A DNA stretch of 41,141 nt from the NCBI GenBank assembly GCA_016783105.1, contig JADHXF010000008.1, positions 1-41,141 on the forward strand, given 5' to 3'. Below the pieces are notes generated by a model that was not told the origin of the DNA, made no database searches, and worked only from the letters and a program-made list of their open reading frames with translations. A program made the position numbers and the translations under genes. Of this stretch, positions 1 to 8,413 are shown in pieces (the stretch's first letter is position 1; every line of letters starts with the position of its first letter). The DNA is from Dehalococcoidales bacterium. Lineage in GTDB: Bacteria > Chloroflexota > Dehalococcoidia > Dehalococcoidales > RBG-16-60-22.

Positions 1-537
1 CCTTTCCTCGGCTGCCGTGACCTCGAAGAATTCGCTGGCCTTGAAACCCATCATGCCAGCTATCATGTTAGAAGGAAACATCTGAGTCTTGTTGTTATAC
101 CTCAAGACTGAGTCATTGTAGTATTGGCGTGAAAAGCCTATTTTGTTCTCTGTTGAGGTCAACTCCTCCTGGAGAGCGAGGAAGTTCTGGTTGGCTTTCA
201 GGTCAGGATAGTTCTCAACCACAACCAGAAGCCGGGCCAGAGCGCCGCTGAGTTCACCCTCAGCTTTGGACTGGGCACCGACACCAGTACCGACTGCCTT
301 CTGGGCCAAGTTACGAGCCTTGGTAACTGCTTCAAATGTCCCTCGCTCGTGCGTCATATAACCCTTGGCTGTTTCCACCAGGTTGGGGATGAGGTCGTGC
401 CTCCTCATGAGCTGGACATCGATTTTTGCCCAGGCGTTCTTCACCCGGTTGCGCAGCCTTACCAGGCCGTTATACGTTGAAGCCATCATGATAAGAATAA
501 TTGCAACAATGCCGATGATAATGTAGACCGTAGTCAT
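1..537 (-). CDS. lemA: LemA family protein (3' part cut by window edge)
   Basis: The reading frame is open from the ATG at 537 to the window edge (179 codons, no stop), so the C-terminus is missing. The product starts with one N-terminal hydrophobic helix (residues 3-19). A helical domain follows with the LemA-type stretches YNGLVRLRNRV, NAWAKIDVQL, RRHDLIPNLVE and, further on, YPDLKANQNF and ENKIGFSRQYYND. LemA proteins are membrane-anchored with a helical cytoplasmic domain; their function is not established. A strong Shine-Dalgarno (GAGGAGG) sits just before the ATG and overlaps the stop of the tiny ORF at 549-632, so the two are probably translationally coupled. Identification is secure; role unknown. 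Confidence 0.93.
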   Translation of the reverse strand, partial: MTTVYIIIGIVAIILIMMASTYNGLVRLRNRVKNAWAKIDVQLMRRHDLIPNLVETAKGYMTHERGTFEAVTKARNLAQKAVGTGVGAQSKAEGELSGALARLLVVVENYPDLKANQNFLALQEELTSTENKIGFSRQYYNDSVLRYNNKTQMFPSNMIAGMMGFKASEFFEVTAAEER

Positions 538-548
538 TTAAAGCCTCC

Positions 549-632
549 TCAACAATTTTTCTTTTTTGTAGCGCTCGGGGAATTCTCATATCTGGAGCCA
601 TCAGACTTCTTACACATACAGGAACACGTCAT
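549..632 (-). CDS. 27-aa cysteine-rich small protein (putative)
   Basis: A short ORF lies between the zinc-ribbon gene and lemA. It begins with ATG at 632 behind AAGGAG at 8-nt spacing and ends in TGA immediately before the lemA ribosome-binding site. The product starts MTCSCMCKK, ends NC, and has four cysteines in 27 residues (C3, C5, C7, C27), suggesting metal binding. There is no hydrophobic segment. I do not recognise a family. The good ribosome-binding site and the tight fit between two co-directional genes argue for translation, but an ORF this short could be chance. It might instead serve only to couple translation into lemA. Confidence 0.5.
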   Translation of the reverse strand: MTCSCMCKKSDGSRYENSPSATKKKNC

Positions 633-657
633 CCCGGCCGCTCCTTCTTGGCCTGCC

Positions 658-1077
658 TTAGTCCCGCACTCTGAACACTTCTCCCAGGAAGGTGATGACA
701 CGTCCTTGGGAATCTGATTTCTCAGACGGCTTGTCGGGTAGCTGTGTTATCAATTGGCCAACCTCTCCACTATCAAACCAAAGCCCATCTCCCCATGAGC
801 AGGCGTCAATAATCACCTCTGGTTCATGACCAACTGTTGCCTTTTTCATTTTCCTGCCGCAGATTGGGCAGTTCCGCTTCTTCTCCGCTGACTTGGCTTC
901 AGGTGAGGTGAGAATATTATCCAAAGATAGGCTGGTTCCTTCCAGTTGCATAGCCTCTAGCAAAAGCTCCAGTTCCTCAGCATCGAACCAAACCCCAGAG
1001 CAGTTCAGGCAATAATCAAGCTCGATCTTCTCATGCTCAACCACTATCATTAAACTGTTGCAGGCAGGACATTTCAT
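658..1077 (-). CDS. TFIIB-type zinc-ribbon domain protein
   Basis: This 139-aa protein is built from two zf-TFIIB-like modules. The first is intact: CPAC at residues 3-6, then YCLNCSGVWFDAEEL. The second starts CPICGRKM and ends ACSWGDGLWFDSGEV, so its second metal pair has lost one cysteine (C-x-x-G where C-x-x-C is expected). Proteins of this type are common small bacterial proteins without a settled function. The start at 1077 has GGAG 9 nt upstream. The gene begins 41 nt downstream of tRNA-Val on the same strand and may share its transcript. It precedes the 27-aa ORF and lemA. Confidence 0.85.
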   Translation of the reverse strand: MKCPACNSLMIVVEHEKIELDYCLNCSGVWFDAEELELLLEAMQLEGTSLSLDNILTSPEAKSAEKKRNCPICGRKMKKATVGHEPEVIIDACSWGDGLWFDSGEVGQLITQLPDKPSEKSDSQGRVITFLGEVFRVRD

Positions 1078-1118
1078 AGGTGTAATCTCCGAAAAGCGCT
1101 TTCTTGTATTGTACAGTA

Positions 1119-1195
1119 TGGTGGGCAGTAGAGGACTTGAACCTCTGACCTCTGCGATGTCAACGCAGCGCTCTAACCAACTGAGCTAACCGCCC
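1119..1195 (-). tRNA. tRNA-Val (GAC anticodon), CCA encoded
   Basis: The minus strand folds into a full cloverleaf. The acceptor stem is GGGCGGT/ACTGCCC with one G-T pair. The D arm is GCTC/GAGC. The anticodon stem CTGCG/CGCAG carries the loop TTGACAT, so the anticodon is GAC. The T arm is AGAGG/CCTCT with loop TTCAAGT. The discriminator A is followed by an encoded CCA (1121-1119). Without CCA the gene is 1122-1195. Confidence 0.96.
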
Positions 1196-1206
1196 ACTGC
1201 ACCATA

Positions 1207-1235
1207 ATTCTACAAAACGCTCTGTCATTCGTCAA
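1207..1235 (-). promoter_or_regulatory. Promoter of tRNA-Val
   Basis: On the minus strand TTGACG (1235-1230) and TAGAAT (1212-1207) are separated by exactly 17 bp, a near-consensus sigma-70-type promoter. The predicted start point is a few bases before the tRNA 5' end. Confidence 0.8.
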
Positions 1236-1351
1236 CTATATATATTTTATGGCATTGCCGATGTCAGCCCGTTTTTAAGCAATAAACCAGTGTAATTCGA
1301 CCTCCGGTATGCTAAAATACTAGCTAAATTTAACCGGAACGGAGGCCTGTA

Positions 1352-2260
1352 ATGAACTTTCTGAAAGGTCTGCTGACGATGCTTCTTACATTTTTACTCT
1401 TTTTAGCGCTGGCTGCTTTTGGCTCGCTGTTTGCGCTGCGCAGCACGCTGCTCGACCCTGACTTCGTCGTAGCGCAGGTAGAGAAACTGGATGTGGCGGC
1501 GCTGGCAGAGGAGATGACTGATTTTCAATCCGGTGGGCAGGTTCCACCGGAAGCGTCCTTTCTGGAAGAGGCGCTCTACAGTGCCATTGTGGAAAGTGAA
1601 CCACAACTGAAAGAGCAGGTGAGTGCCGCCATCTACGACGGCTACGATTACCTGCTCGGGAAGAGCGACAGACTGAATATGGTTATCTCTCTGGAACCAG
1701 TAAAGAAAGGCATGAGGGATAAAATGTGGCAGCTTTTCCAGCAGAATAAAGAAAGCCTGCCGCCGGAGGTTGCCGCCCTGCCACCGCAAATGCTGGAGCA
1801 GTATTTTGAGGAATTTTACCGGCAATTCGAGGCTGAAATTCCATCGGAATTCGCCATCGATGAAAGTTCCGTCCCGCCGGAGATTATGGCTCTGGTCGAT
1901 ATTTTGCGTGAGAACGCCCGTTATATCCAGACGGCTTATTACGGACTGATAGCGCTGATGGTGGTACTGGTGGCGGGGATTATTCTGCTGCACCGCAGCG
2001 TCAAGGGTGCTACCCGCGAGCTGGGCATCACCTTTTTCATTTATGGAATCCTTGAGTATGCCGGTGTCTGGGCGACGCAGCGCTATCTGCCGAGCATGCC
2101 AATGCCGGATATGCCGCCTTCTTTGCAGACCTGGCTCAACGGATTCATTGCCGACCTGGTTGCCCCGATGCAGGTCCTGGGCATTGGTCTGATGGTGGGT
2201 GGTGCGGTACTGATTATTGTCTCCATCGTTTACCCGCGCCTGCGGCCGGCGGAGGAATAG
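1352..2260 (+). CDS. Multi-pass membrane protein of unknown function
   Basis: This 302-aa protein has an N-terminal hydrophobic helix (about residues 7-28). A long, acidic, probably extracytoplasmic region of about 160 residues follows, then three hydrophobic segments at the C-terminus (around 195-212, 223-240 and 268-293). I do not recognise a characterised family; similar architectures occur as hypothetical membrane proteins in Chloroflexota. ATG at 1352 is preceded by GGAGG at good spacing. An extended -10 (TGC TAAAAT at 1313-1318) lies upstream. Its 3' end overlaps the convergent gene at 2230-2913 by 31 bp. Coding is well supported; function is not. Confidence 0.8.
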   Translation: MNFLKGLLTMLLTFLLFLALAAFGSLFALRSTLLDPDFVVAQVEKLDVAALAEEMTDFQSGGQVPPEASFLEEALYSAIVESEPQLKEQVSAAIYDGYDYLLGKSDRLNMVISLEPVKKGMRDKMWQLFQQNKESLPPEVAALPPQMLEQYFEEFYRQFEAEIPSEFAIDESSVPPEIMALVDILRENARYIQTAYYGLIALMVVLVAGIILLHRSVKGATRELGITFFIYGILEYAGVWATQRYLPSMPMPDMPPSLQTWLNGFIADLVAPMQVLGIGLMVGGAVLIIVSIVYPRLRPAEE

Positions 2261-2913
2261 AGATATCCACCCACTCCTCCTAGAATTACCGCCCCCACTG
2301 CTGTCGCGATGGTGATGAATAGCGCGGCGTCGTACCAGAAGCCGCGCGGGAAGAGCATTATCAGGTAGTCCTGGCTCGGGTCAAGCCGCCAGAACTCGTT
2401 GGTGAAGCTGAACAGGTGGAACTGGAGAAAAAACTGGTCGAAGTTAAGCATTGTAGTCAGTCCCAGTACCACCATCAGGCCAATGGTGAGGCCACTGCCC
2501 CAGACCAGTCCCCGCGCCAGTTGACGCCATCCCTTCAGCCAGATAAGGAAGCCGGCGTAAATAAGTGCGTAAATCAAAGTGCCCAGAAATACCCAGTAGT
2601 CCAGCCGGAATAGCCCTTTCACGTCCCTCAGGTGAATGACCTCTCGCTGGTTGAAAAGGGTGAACGTCTGATTGCCCTTGACTACGGTCAGGTTGATGTA
2701 TTCATCACTGGAATTAAAGTAATGGACCAGTCCTCTGGCGGCTCTATCCAGCTCGACTTCAGACAGGGCCGTTGTTCGGCCGACCTCATATTTAGTAAAA
2801 CCATAATGGTAAAAGGCAAGGCTGTTGGCCACCCCGCCAATGCTTGCCGAAAGCAAAAGCAGGGGCAGGCAGAGGATAAAGAGCCATTTCGTGACTTTAT
2901 GAAAAACTCTCAT
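2230..2913 (-). CDS. DUF1461 / TIGR01906 family integral membrane protein
   Basis: This 227-aa protein has an N-terminal membrane helix (residues 8-30), an extracytoplasmic region, and three further helices (about 110-127, 136-155 and 195-220). The soluble part contains NQREVIHLRDVKGLF. That matches the E-x-x-H-(M/L)-x-D-V-K signature I associate with the TIGR01906/DUF1461 membrane proteins, whose biochemical role is unknown. The length is typical. It is convergent with, and overlaps, the membrane protein on the plus strand. It is transcribed divergently from dnaE, with about 100 bp between the two starts. Confidence 0.75.
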   Translation of the reverse strand: MRVFHKVTKWLFILCLPLLLLSASIGGVANSLAFYHYGFTKYEVGRTTALSEVELDRAARGLVHYFNSSDEYINLTVVKGNQTFTLFNQREVIHLRDVKGLFRLDYWVFLGTLIYALIYAGFLIWLKGWRQLARGLVWGSGLTIGLMVVLGLTTMLNFDQFFLQFHLFSFTNEFWRLDPSQDYLIMLFPRGFWYDAALFITIATAVGAVILGGVGGYLYSSAGRRRG

Positions 2914-2987
2914 TTTTCACTTCACCGGATACTAAGATTTTACACTTTTAAGGCTGAAAATGATACTGCACCCGCGGGCCCCTGTGT

Positions 2988-2993
2988 TATAAT
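2988..2993 (+). promoter_or_regulatory. -10 element of dnaE
   Basis: TATAAT, preceded by TG at the extended -10 position, lies 26 nt before the dnaE start. A GAAGGAG ribosome-binding site sits between it and the ATG. I see no convincing -35. Confidence 0.55.
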
Positions 2994-3019
2994 GAGGTAG
3001 ATTTTTCACTGAAGGAGCC

Positions 3020-6000
3020 ATGTTTACTCATCTTCATGTCCATACCGAATACAGTCTGCTCGACGGCATGTGCCGCATTCCGCAGCTGTTTTCACGAGCT
3101 AAAGAGCTCGGTATGGACAGCCTGGCCATAACCGACCACGGCGCCATGTATGGCGTCATCGAGTTCTACCGTAACGCCAGGGAGGCGGGTATCAAACCCA
3201 TTATCGGCTGTGAGGTATACCTTGCGCCGGGAAGTCGCTCCGGCCGCGATGTAGCTGACAGGAACCATTATCATCTCATTCTCCTCGCCAAAAATTACAC
3301 TGGCTACCAGAACCTTATCCAGCTCGTGACCAAGGCGCACCTCGAGGGCTTTTACTACCGGCCACGGGTGGATAAAGAACTTCTGGAGCAGCACCACGAT
3401 GGATTGATTGCCCTTTCCAGCTGTCTGGCCGGAGAGATATCGCGGTTGATTCTCAACGGAAGACTTCAGGATGCCAAAGAGGCGGCACAGTGGTACCGGC
3501 GGGTTTTTGGCGATTTTTATCTTGAGGTACAGCGGCAGCCCATATCCGAGCTCGAGCAGGTGAACCAGGCCCTTATCGCCATGAGCGATGAGCTTGGCAT
3601 TCCGCTGGTGGCCACCAATGACATCCATTACATCAGGCAGGAAGATGCTCAGGCTCATGACCTGCTCCTGTGTATCGGCACCAACTCCTCCATTCACGAT
3701 GAGAAACGGATGAAAATGGCTTCGGATACCCTGTACCTCAGGAGCCCGGAGGAGATGGCCGAGCTCTTTCGGGATATCCCGCAGGCCCTGGACAATGCGG
3801 AGCGGATTGCCGAAATGTGCGACCTCACCCTGGAGTTCGGACGGCTGCACCTGCCCGAGATTGACCTGCCGCCGGGGAAAACGGCCGACGAGTTTCTCGC
3901 TGCTCTGTGCTACGAGGGCCTGCCCCGCTACTATCCCCAACCCACTGAGGAAATAAAACAGCGGCTCGACTATGAGCTCGAGGTTATCAAAAAGACCCAG
4001 TTTGCCAACTACTTCCTCGTGGTCTGGGACATCATTTCCTTCGTTAAAGAACGTAAAATCCTGTTCGGGGTGAGGGGCAGTGCTGCCGCCAGCATCGTTC
4101 TGCACTGCCTCGGTATCACTGAGGTTGACCCGATTGAGCACAAGCTGGTCTTCGAGCGATTCCTGAATTTAGAGCGCAAGGAGATGCCGGACATCGACCT
4201 TGATTTTCAGGATGACCGGCGTGACGAGGTTATCGCCTACGTTTCTCAGAAGTACGGACAGGACCACGTGGCCCAGATAATCACCTTCGGTACGCTGGGC
4301 GCCAGGGCGGCCCTCCGGGACGTGGGTCGGGCGCTGGGCATGCCCTACAGCGATGTTGACCGTGTAGCCCGGCTCGTGCCGTATTCGCCGACCATGACGC
4401 TGACCAGGGCCCTGAATGAGAACAACGAGCTCAGGAGCATACACCATGATGACCAGATAATCCGCAACCTGGTCGACTCGGCGCGGAAGGTGGAAGGGAT
4501 AGCCCGCCATGCCAGCACCCACGCCGCCGGAGTGGTCATTTCCCGCGAGCCGCTCACCAGATATGTCCCGCTGCAGTGGAGCAGCAAGGCCAATGGTCAG
4601 GAATCGGTTATGACCCAGTTCTCCATGGGAGATATTGCCGAGATTGGTCTTCTCAAGATGGACTTCCTCGGTCTGGCCAACCTGACTATCCTGGAGAAGG
4701 CGAAGGAAATCATTGCCGAGAACCACGGCGTTGAAATTGACCTGCACCATATACCGATGGATGACGCCAGGACGTTTGCCCTGCTGTCTTCCGGAGAAAC
4801 GACCGGCGTTTTCCAGCTGGAAGGGGCGGGCATGCGCCGTTATATCAAGGAACTGAAACCGACTATTTTCAGTGACATCGCGGCCATGGTGGCGCTTTAC
4901 CGTCCCGGCCCGATGGAGCATATTCCCACCTTCATAAAAGCGAAGCACGGCCTCGAACCCATCCGTTACCCCCACCCCGCCCTGAAAAACATCCTGCAGG
5001 AAACGTACGGGGTGATCGTCTATCAGGACCAGGTGCTGTTCATCGTCAGGGAATTTGCCGGCTACAGCCTGGGACAGGCGGATATTTTCCGCAAGGCGAT
5101 GGGCAAGAAAATCCCCGAGGTGATGAAGAAAGAAAGGCGCCGCTTTATCGAGGGTGCCAGGAAAAAGGGGTTCTCGGCCGACCTCGCCACCCAGGTCTTC
5201 AATCTTATTGAGCCGTTCGCCGGCTATGCTTTCAACAAGGCTCACAGCGTGAGCTATGCGCTTATTGCCTACCAGACGGCGTATCTCAAAGCAAACTACC
5301 CGGCGGAGTACATGACCGCGTTCCTTATCATCCACGCCGACCAGCCGGAGAAGGTGGCCAGCGCCGTGGCCGAGTGCCGTCGTTTGGGTATAAGCATACT
5401 GCCGCCGAATATAAATAGCAGTCTGGTTAACTTCTCTATTGAGAAGGATGGCGCGGCACCCGCCATTCGCTTTGGGTTGTCCGCCATAAAGAATGTGGGG
5501 CCGGGCGCAGTCGAGCCGATGGTGACGGAAAGAGATAAAAACGGGGAGTTCAAGTCTATTGAGGACCTGTGCCGTCGCTGCGACCTGCGCGGCATCAATC
5601 GGCGAGTCGTTGAGAGTCTGATTAAAGCCGGTGCCTTCGATTCTCTGGGCAGTCGGGCGGCACTGCTGAGCAATGTGAACCGTATCATCGCTCTGGCCCA
5701 GCGGGAGCAGCGACTGCGTGAGTCAGGACAATCTACCATGTTTGACCTGTGGGGAGAAAAAACGCCGGTACCAATGTCGAGCCTTGACCTCGGCACAACG
5801 GACGATGTCCCCATGAAGGAAAAGCTCGCCTGGGAGAAGGAATTGACCGGAGTATACCTTTCCGAGCATCCCTTTAGTGCCGTGGCCAGTGAATTGAGTG
5901 CCGAAACAACAATGGTGGGGCAGATTGATATTGAGCTGGTCGGGCAGATGGTGGACATTGTGGGCATGGTAGGAGCAGTCCGTCAGCTCTTTACCAGAGA

Positions 6001-6553
6001 GGGGAAGCCATTTGCCAGTGTCGTGCTGGAGGACCTCAGCGGGCAGGTTGAAACCATGGTCTGGCCAAAGGTTTTTGCGGAAAAAGGTGAGCTGTGGCAG
6101 GAGGGGAATATCCTTGAAGTGAATGGCAAAGTGAGGATGAGGGAGGACAGGGTGCAGCTGAGCTGTGAAGATGCGCGCCTTTACCAGCCCCCGGAAGAGA
6201 CGGAAGAGAAAGTAGAGGTAGCGGCGGCGGAAGAGGAAGTTGCTCCACCACCCATCGAAGCCGAACAGCCCGTTGCGGAGACGAAGCCAAAGGAGACACC
6301 GATGGAAAATCGCCGGCTGGTCATCAGCCTCAGCCAGACCAGTGATGCCGAGAAAGATAGAGCCAGTCTGTACAGAATAAAAGAGATACTGCAGAGCTTT
6401 CCCGGACATGACGAAGTGAACCTGAGGGTGACCAACGGAAATAAGACAACGCGCATGCGCTTTTTCGATATTTTCGCTGATTACTGCCCCGAACTTCACG
6501 CGCGTCTGGCAGAGGTGGTGGGGGAGGAAGGCTTAAAACTGGAAAAGAAGTGA
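3020..6553 (+). CDS. dnaE: DNA polymerase III alpha subunit
   Basis: This 1177-aa protein is the replicative polymerase catalytic subunit (DnaE1 type). Residues 4-8 (HLHVH) open the PHP domain. The palm aspartates are visible in PDIDLDFQDDRR (about residue 390) and KMDFLGLANL (about 549). Finger and little-finger motifs follow (ALYRPGPMEHIP, YGVIVYQDQV, GYAFNKAHSVSYA). A helix-hairpin-helix region and an OB-fold (MVDIVGMVGAVRQLF to VETMVWP, about 975-1020) come next. After an acidic, proline-rich linker there is a C-terminal extension (about 1090-1177) resembling the module found in many DnaE1 proteins. The ATG is preceded by GAAGGAG. radC follows 41 nt downstream and is probably co-transcribed. 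Confidence 0.98.
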   Translation: MFTHLHVHTEYSLLDGMCRIPQLFSRAKELGMDSLAITDHGAMYGVIEFYRNAREAGIKPIIGCEVYLAPGSRSGRDVADRNHYHLILLAKNYTGYQNLIQLVTKAHLEGFYYRPRVDKELLEQHHDGLIALSSCLAGEISRLILNGRLQDAKEAAQWYRRVFGDFYLEVQRQPISELEQVNQALIAMSDELGIPLVATNDIHYIRQEDAQAHDLLLCIGTNSSIHDEKRMKMASDTLYLRSPEEMAELFRDIPQALDNAERIAEMCDLTLEFGRLHLPEIDLPPGKTADEFLAALCYEGLPRYYPQPTEEIKQRLDYELEVIKKTQFANYFLVVWDIISFVKERKILFGVRGSAAASIVLHCLGITEVDPIEHKLVFERFLNLERKEMPDIDLDFQDDRRDEVIAYVSQKYGQDHVAQIITFGTLGARAALRDVGRALGMPYSDVDRVARLVPYSPTMTLTRALNENNELRSIHHDDQIIRNLVDSARKVEGIARHASTHAAGVVISREPLTRYVPLQWSSKANGQESVMTQFSMGDIAEIGLLKMDFLGLANLTILEKAKEIIAENHGVEIDLHHIPMDDARTFALLSSGETTGVFQLEGAGMRRYIKELKPTIFSDIAAMVALYRPGPMEHIPTFIKAKHGLEPIRYPHPALKNILQETYGVIVYQDQVLFIVREFAGYSLGQADIFRKAMGKKIPEVMKKERRRFIEGARKKGFSADLATQVFNLIEPFAGYAFNKAHSVSYALIAYQTAYLKANYPAEYMTAFLIIHADQPEKVASAVAECRRLGISILPPNINSSLVNFSIEKDGAAPAIRFGLSAIKNVGPGAVEPMVTERDKNGEFKSIEDLCRRCDLRGINRRVVESLIKAGAFDSLGSRAALLSNVNRIIALAQREQRLRESGQSTMFDLWGEKTPVPMSSLDLGTTDDVPMKEKLAWEKELTGVYLSEHPFSAVASELSAETTMVGQIDIELVGQMVDIVGMVGAVRQLFTREGKPFASVVLEDLSGQVETMVWPKVFAEKGELWQEGNILEVNGKVRMREDRVQLSCEDARLYQPPEETEEKVEVAAAEEEVAPPPIEAEQPVAETKPKETPMENRRLVISLSQTSDAEKDRASLYRIKEILQSFPGHDEVNLRVTNGNKTTRMRFFDIFADYCPELHARLAEVVGEEGLKLEKK

Positions 6554-6594
6554 GGGGTATATACTTTATTAAAGCTGGTTGAGGACGCTTGGAG

Positions 6595-7374
6595 ATGCCT
6601 TCCGACGAGATACATAAAGGTCACCGCAGGAGGCTCAGGGAGAAGTTCCTGAGGACCGGGCTGTCCGGTTTCCACGACTATGAAATAGTGGAGCTGCTTT
6701 TAACGCTGGGCTCACCACGTAAAGACTGCAAGCCGCAGGCGAAAGAAGCGATAAAACGGTTCAAGACGCTGAGGGGGGTGCTTTCGGCCTCCGCGGGGGA
6801 GTTACAGCAGATTGAGGGCATTGGCCCGCACAGCGCCTTCGGCATCAGGCTGGTTCAGGAACTGGCAAGGGAGTTTCTTAAAGGGAAAATTGTGGACCAG
6901 ACCTTCTTGAAATCCTCGCGCGAAATATTTGACTATTTATACCACGCCATGCGCGACCTGAAAAAAGAACTGTTCAAGGTCATTTACCTCAGCAGCCAGA
7001 ACCAGATCATCGAGGTGACCGACCTCTTTGAAGGTACGGTGGACAGCAGTTTCATTTCGCCGCGTGAAATCGTGGAAGGGGCGCTTAAGGATAAGGCGGC
7101 AGCCCTGATATTCGTCCACAATCACCCCTCCGGCAACCCCGCCCCCAGCACCAGTGACCGGGAGCTGACCAGGCAGCTGGTTTACGTCGGGAAAATCATG
7201 CAGATGAAAGTCGTCGACCATATCATTATCGGCAACAACCGGTATTACAGCTTTACCGATGAGGGGTTGATTGAAGAGTACGAAATGGACTTCCTGAACA
7301 TGAAGCTGCGGGGGACTTCGGAGGCGAAACGGCGGATTTACCGGGCGAGGCTGGCTTCTGATAAATATACTTAG
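6595..7374 (+). CDS. radC: RadC family JAB-domain protein
   Basis: This 259-aa protein has an N-terminal UPF0758/HhH region (GHRRRLREKF; QQIEGIGPHSAFGIRLVQEL). Its C-terminal MPN/JAB domain carries the metal-site signature FVHNHPSGNPAPSTSD followed by LTRQL. The family was named for DNA repair, but a direct repair function has been disputed; JAB domains are often metal-dependent peptidases. I chose ATG 6595 (GAGG 10 nt upstream). A TTG at 6589 would add two residues and sits only 4 nt from that site. It lies directly behind dnaE. The family assignment is secure. Confidence 0.92.
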   Translation: MPSDEIHKGHRRRLREKFLRTGLSGFHDYEIVELLLTLGSPRKDCKPQAKEAIKRFKTLRGVLSASAGELQQIEGIGPHSAFGIRLVQELAREFLKGKIVDQTFLKSSREIFDYLYHAMRDLKKELFKVIYLSSQNQIIEVTDLFEGTVDSSFISPREIVEGALKDKAAALIFVHNHPSGNPAPSTSDRELTRQLVYVGKIMQMKVVDHIIIGNNRYYSFTDEGLIEEYEMDFLNMKLRGTSEAKRRIYRARLASDKYT

Positions 7375-7393
7375 CTTCTATACTAAACTAAGC

Positions 7394-7651
7394 TCAGGTT
7401 CTGTCCGCCTGGTAGCGGCGCTGGATGGTGGCCCCGATTACAATAAGCACGGCACCGAGCACAATGCTGACCACCACCTTTATCAAGAGCGGGAAGGTCA
7501 TGCTGAGGAAGAAGGCGAAGGTGTACAGGCCGGTGAGATAGGCAATCGCCCGGACAATGGTGTGTGCCCGGATTGGCTTCTGTCTTACCCCCCGGTAAAT
7601 AAGCCAGCCGATAATCGCCAGAGAAGCAAGTACGGCCACAGCAGTCAGCAT
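7394..7651 (-). CDS. Small membrane protein (85 aa), unknown
   Basis: The product has three hydrophobic segments (about residues 3-20, 34-52 and 56-76) with short basic loops and ends in a charged tail. I recognise no family. ATG at 7651 follows GGTGG at 8-nt spacing. It is the last of three co-directional small membrane genes (171, 60 and 85 aa) with gaps of 5-15 nt, clearly one transcription unit behind hpf. The shared context suggests a common envelope-related role, but this is inference. Confidence 0.7.
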   Translation of the reverse strand: MLTAVAVLASLAIIGWLIYRGVRQKPIRAHTIVRAIAYLTGLYTFAFFLSMTFPLLIKVVVSIVLGAVLIVIGATIQRRYQADRT

Positions 7652-7656
7652 TTAGT

Positions 7657-7839
7657 TCACCACCCTATGTCCTCAAAGTATTTGCTTAAAAACGCGAACA
7701 TGGCCACGGTAAGCAGCAGAGACACCAGTTTTCCCGCTTCGGAGAGGTTTTTCACATACTCGGCGGCCAGGTAGCCAACGCCAGCCAGACAGAAGAGGAT
7801 ACCGAAGACAAATAAAATGTATTCCAGTCTTATATTCAC
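7657..7839 (-). CDS. Small membrane protein (60 aa), unknown
   Basis: The product has two hydrophobic helices (about residues 7-27 and 37-53) joined by a short charged loop. The start is GTG at 7839, supported by GGAGG with 8-nt spacing that overlaps the end region of the upstream 171-aa gene. The stop lies 5 nt before the start of the 85-aa membrane gene. No family is recognised. Coding is supported by the ribosome-binding site and the compact arrangement. Confidence 0.65.
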   Translation of the reverse strand: MNIRLEYILFVFGILFCLAGVGYLAAEYVKNLSEAGKLVSLLLTVAMFAFLSKYFEDIGW

Positions 7840-7854
7840 TTAGCTTACCTCCGG

Positions 7855-8370
7855 TTACCGTGGCGGTGCCGGAACAGTCTTTATCGCCGATGATGGGATT
7901 GGGTTGATATAGAGAATTACGTTCCGCTCTACTTCCCCGCGTTTGATTTTCAGGGTGTAATCAAAACTCTGCTCGGGCGGAGCATCCGGTGGGAGAAGCT
8001 CGGTGGTGTCAATCTCCCATTGCACCTCTACCTTGTCGAAAGACCCGACGGCGATATGCTGGGAGAGCACATCGCGGACCTTTTCCTGCATCCGCCAGAC
8101 TGATACCTCAATGTCAGCCTCATATCCGGAAAAGCGGCGGTTGTCCACTTCATAGCTGATGAAGCCTTTCTCACCCCTGGTTATCCCGCTGGACCAGTAC
8201 GGGTCATTGCGTTGCCAGACATCCGATTCTATCTTCTGTTCTCGCTCGCCGGCAGTGATATAGACGGTATCATAAATGCCCATGTACCCGTCTACAATAA
8301 AGATGGCGATGATGCCGAAAAAGCAAACCAGGGTAAAGTACAGGTAGATACTTCTTCTTTTAATTGCCAT
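7855..8370 (-). CDS. Membrane-anchored protein of unknown function (171 aa)
   Basis: A basic N-terminus (MAIKRRSIYLY) leads into one membrane helix (about residues 9-27). An approximately 140-residue, mainly beta-looking, soluble domain is predicted outside the cytoplasm, and the C-terminus is proline-rich. I see no catalytic motif and do not recognise the family. It is the first gene of a three-gene membrane cluster and starts 43 nt downstream of hpf. Confidence 0.7.
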   Translation of the reverse strand: MAIKRRSIYLYFTLVCFFGIIAIFIVDGYMGIYDTVYITAGEREQKIESDVWQRNDPYWSSGITRGEKGFISYEVDNRRFSGYEADIEVSVWRMQEKVRDVLSQHIAVGSFDKVEVQWEIDTTELLPPDAPPEQSFDYTLKIKRGEVERNVILYINPIPSSAIKTVPAPPR

Positions 8371-8413
8371 TTACCATCTCATTATCGCATAAATGGTGCC
8401 AGTTTTTAAATCT

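Noticed and set aside
2632..3000. 122-aa plus-strand ORF upstream of dnaE
   Set aside because: It runs antisense to the DUF1461 gene and through the dnaE promoter; no recognisable features.
4169..5335. 388-aa minus-strand ORF inside dnaE
   Set aside because: It is a shadow of the polymerase reading frame in GC-rich coding DNA; the translation has no family features and the plus strand is unambiguous dnaE.
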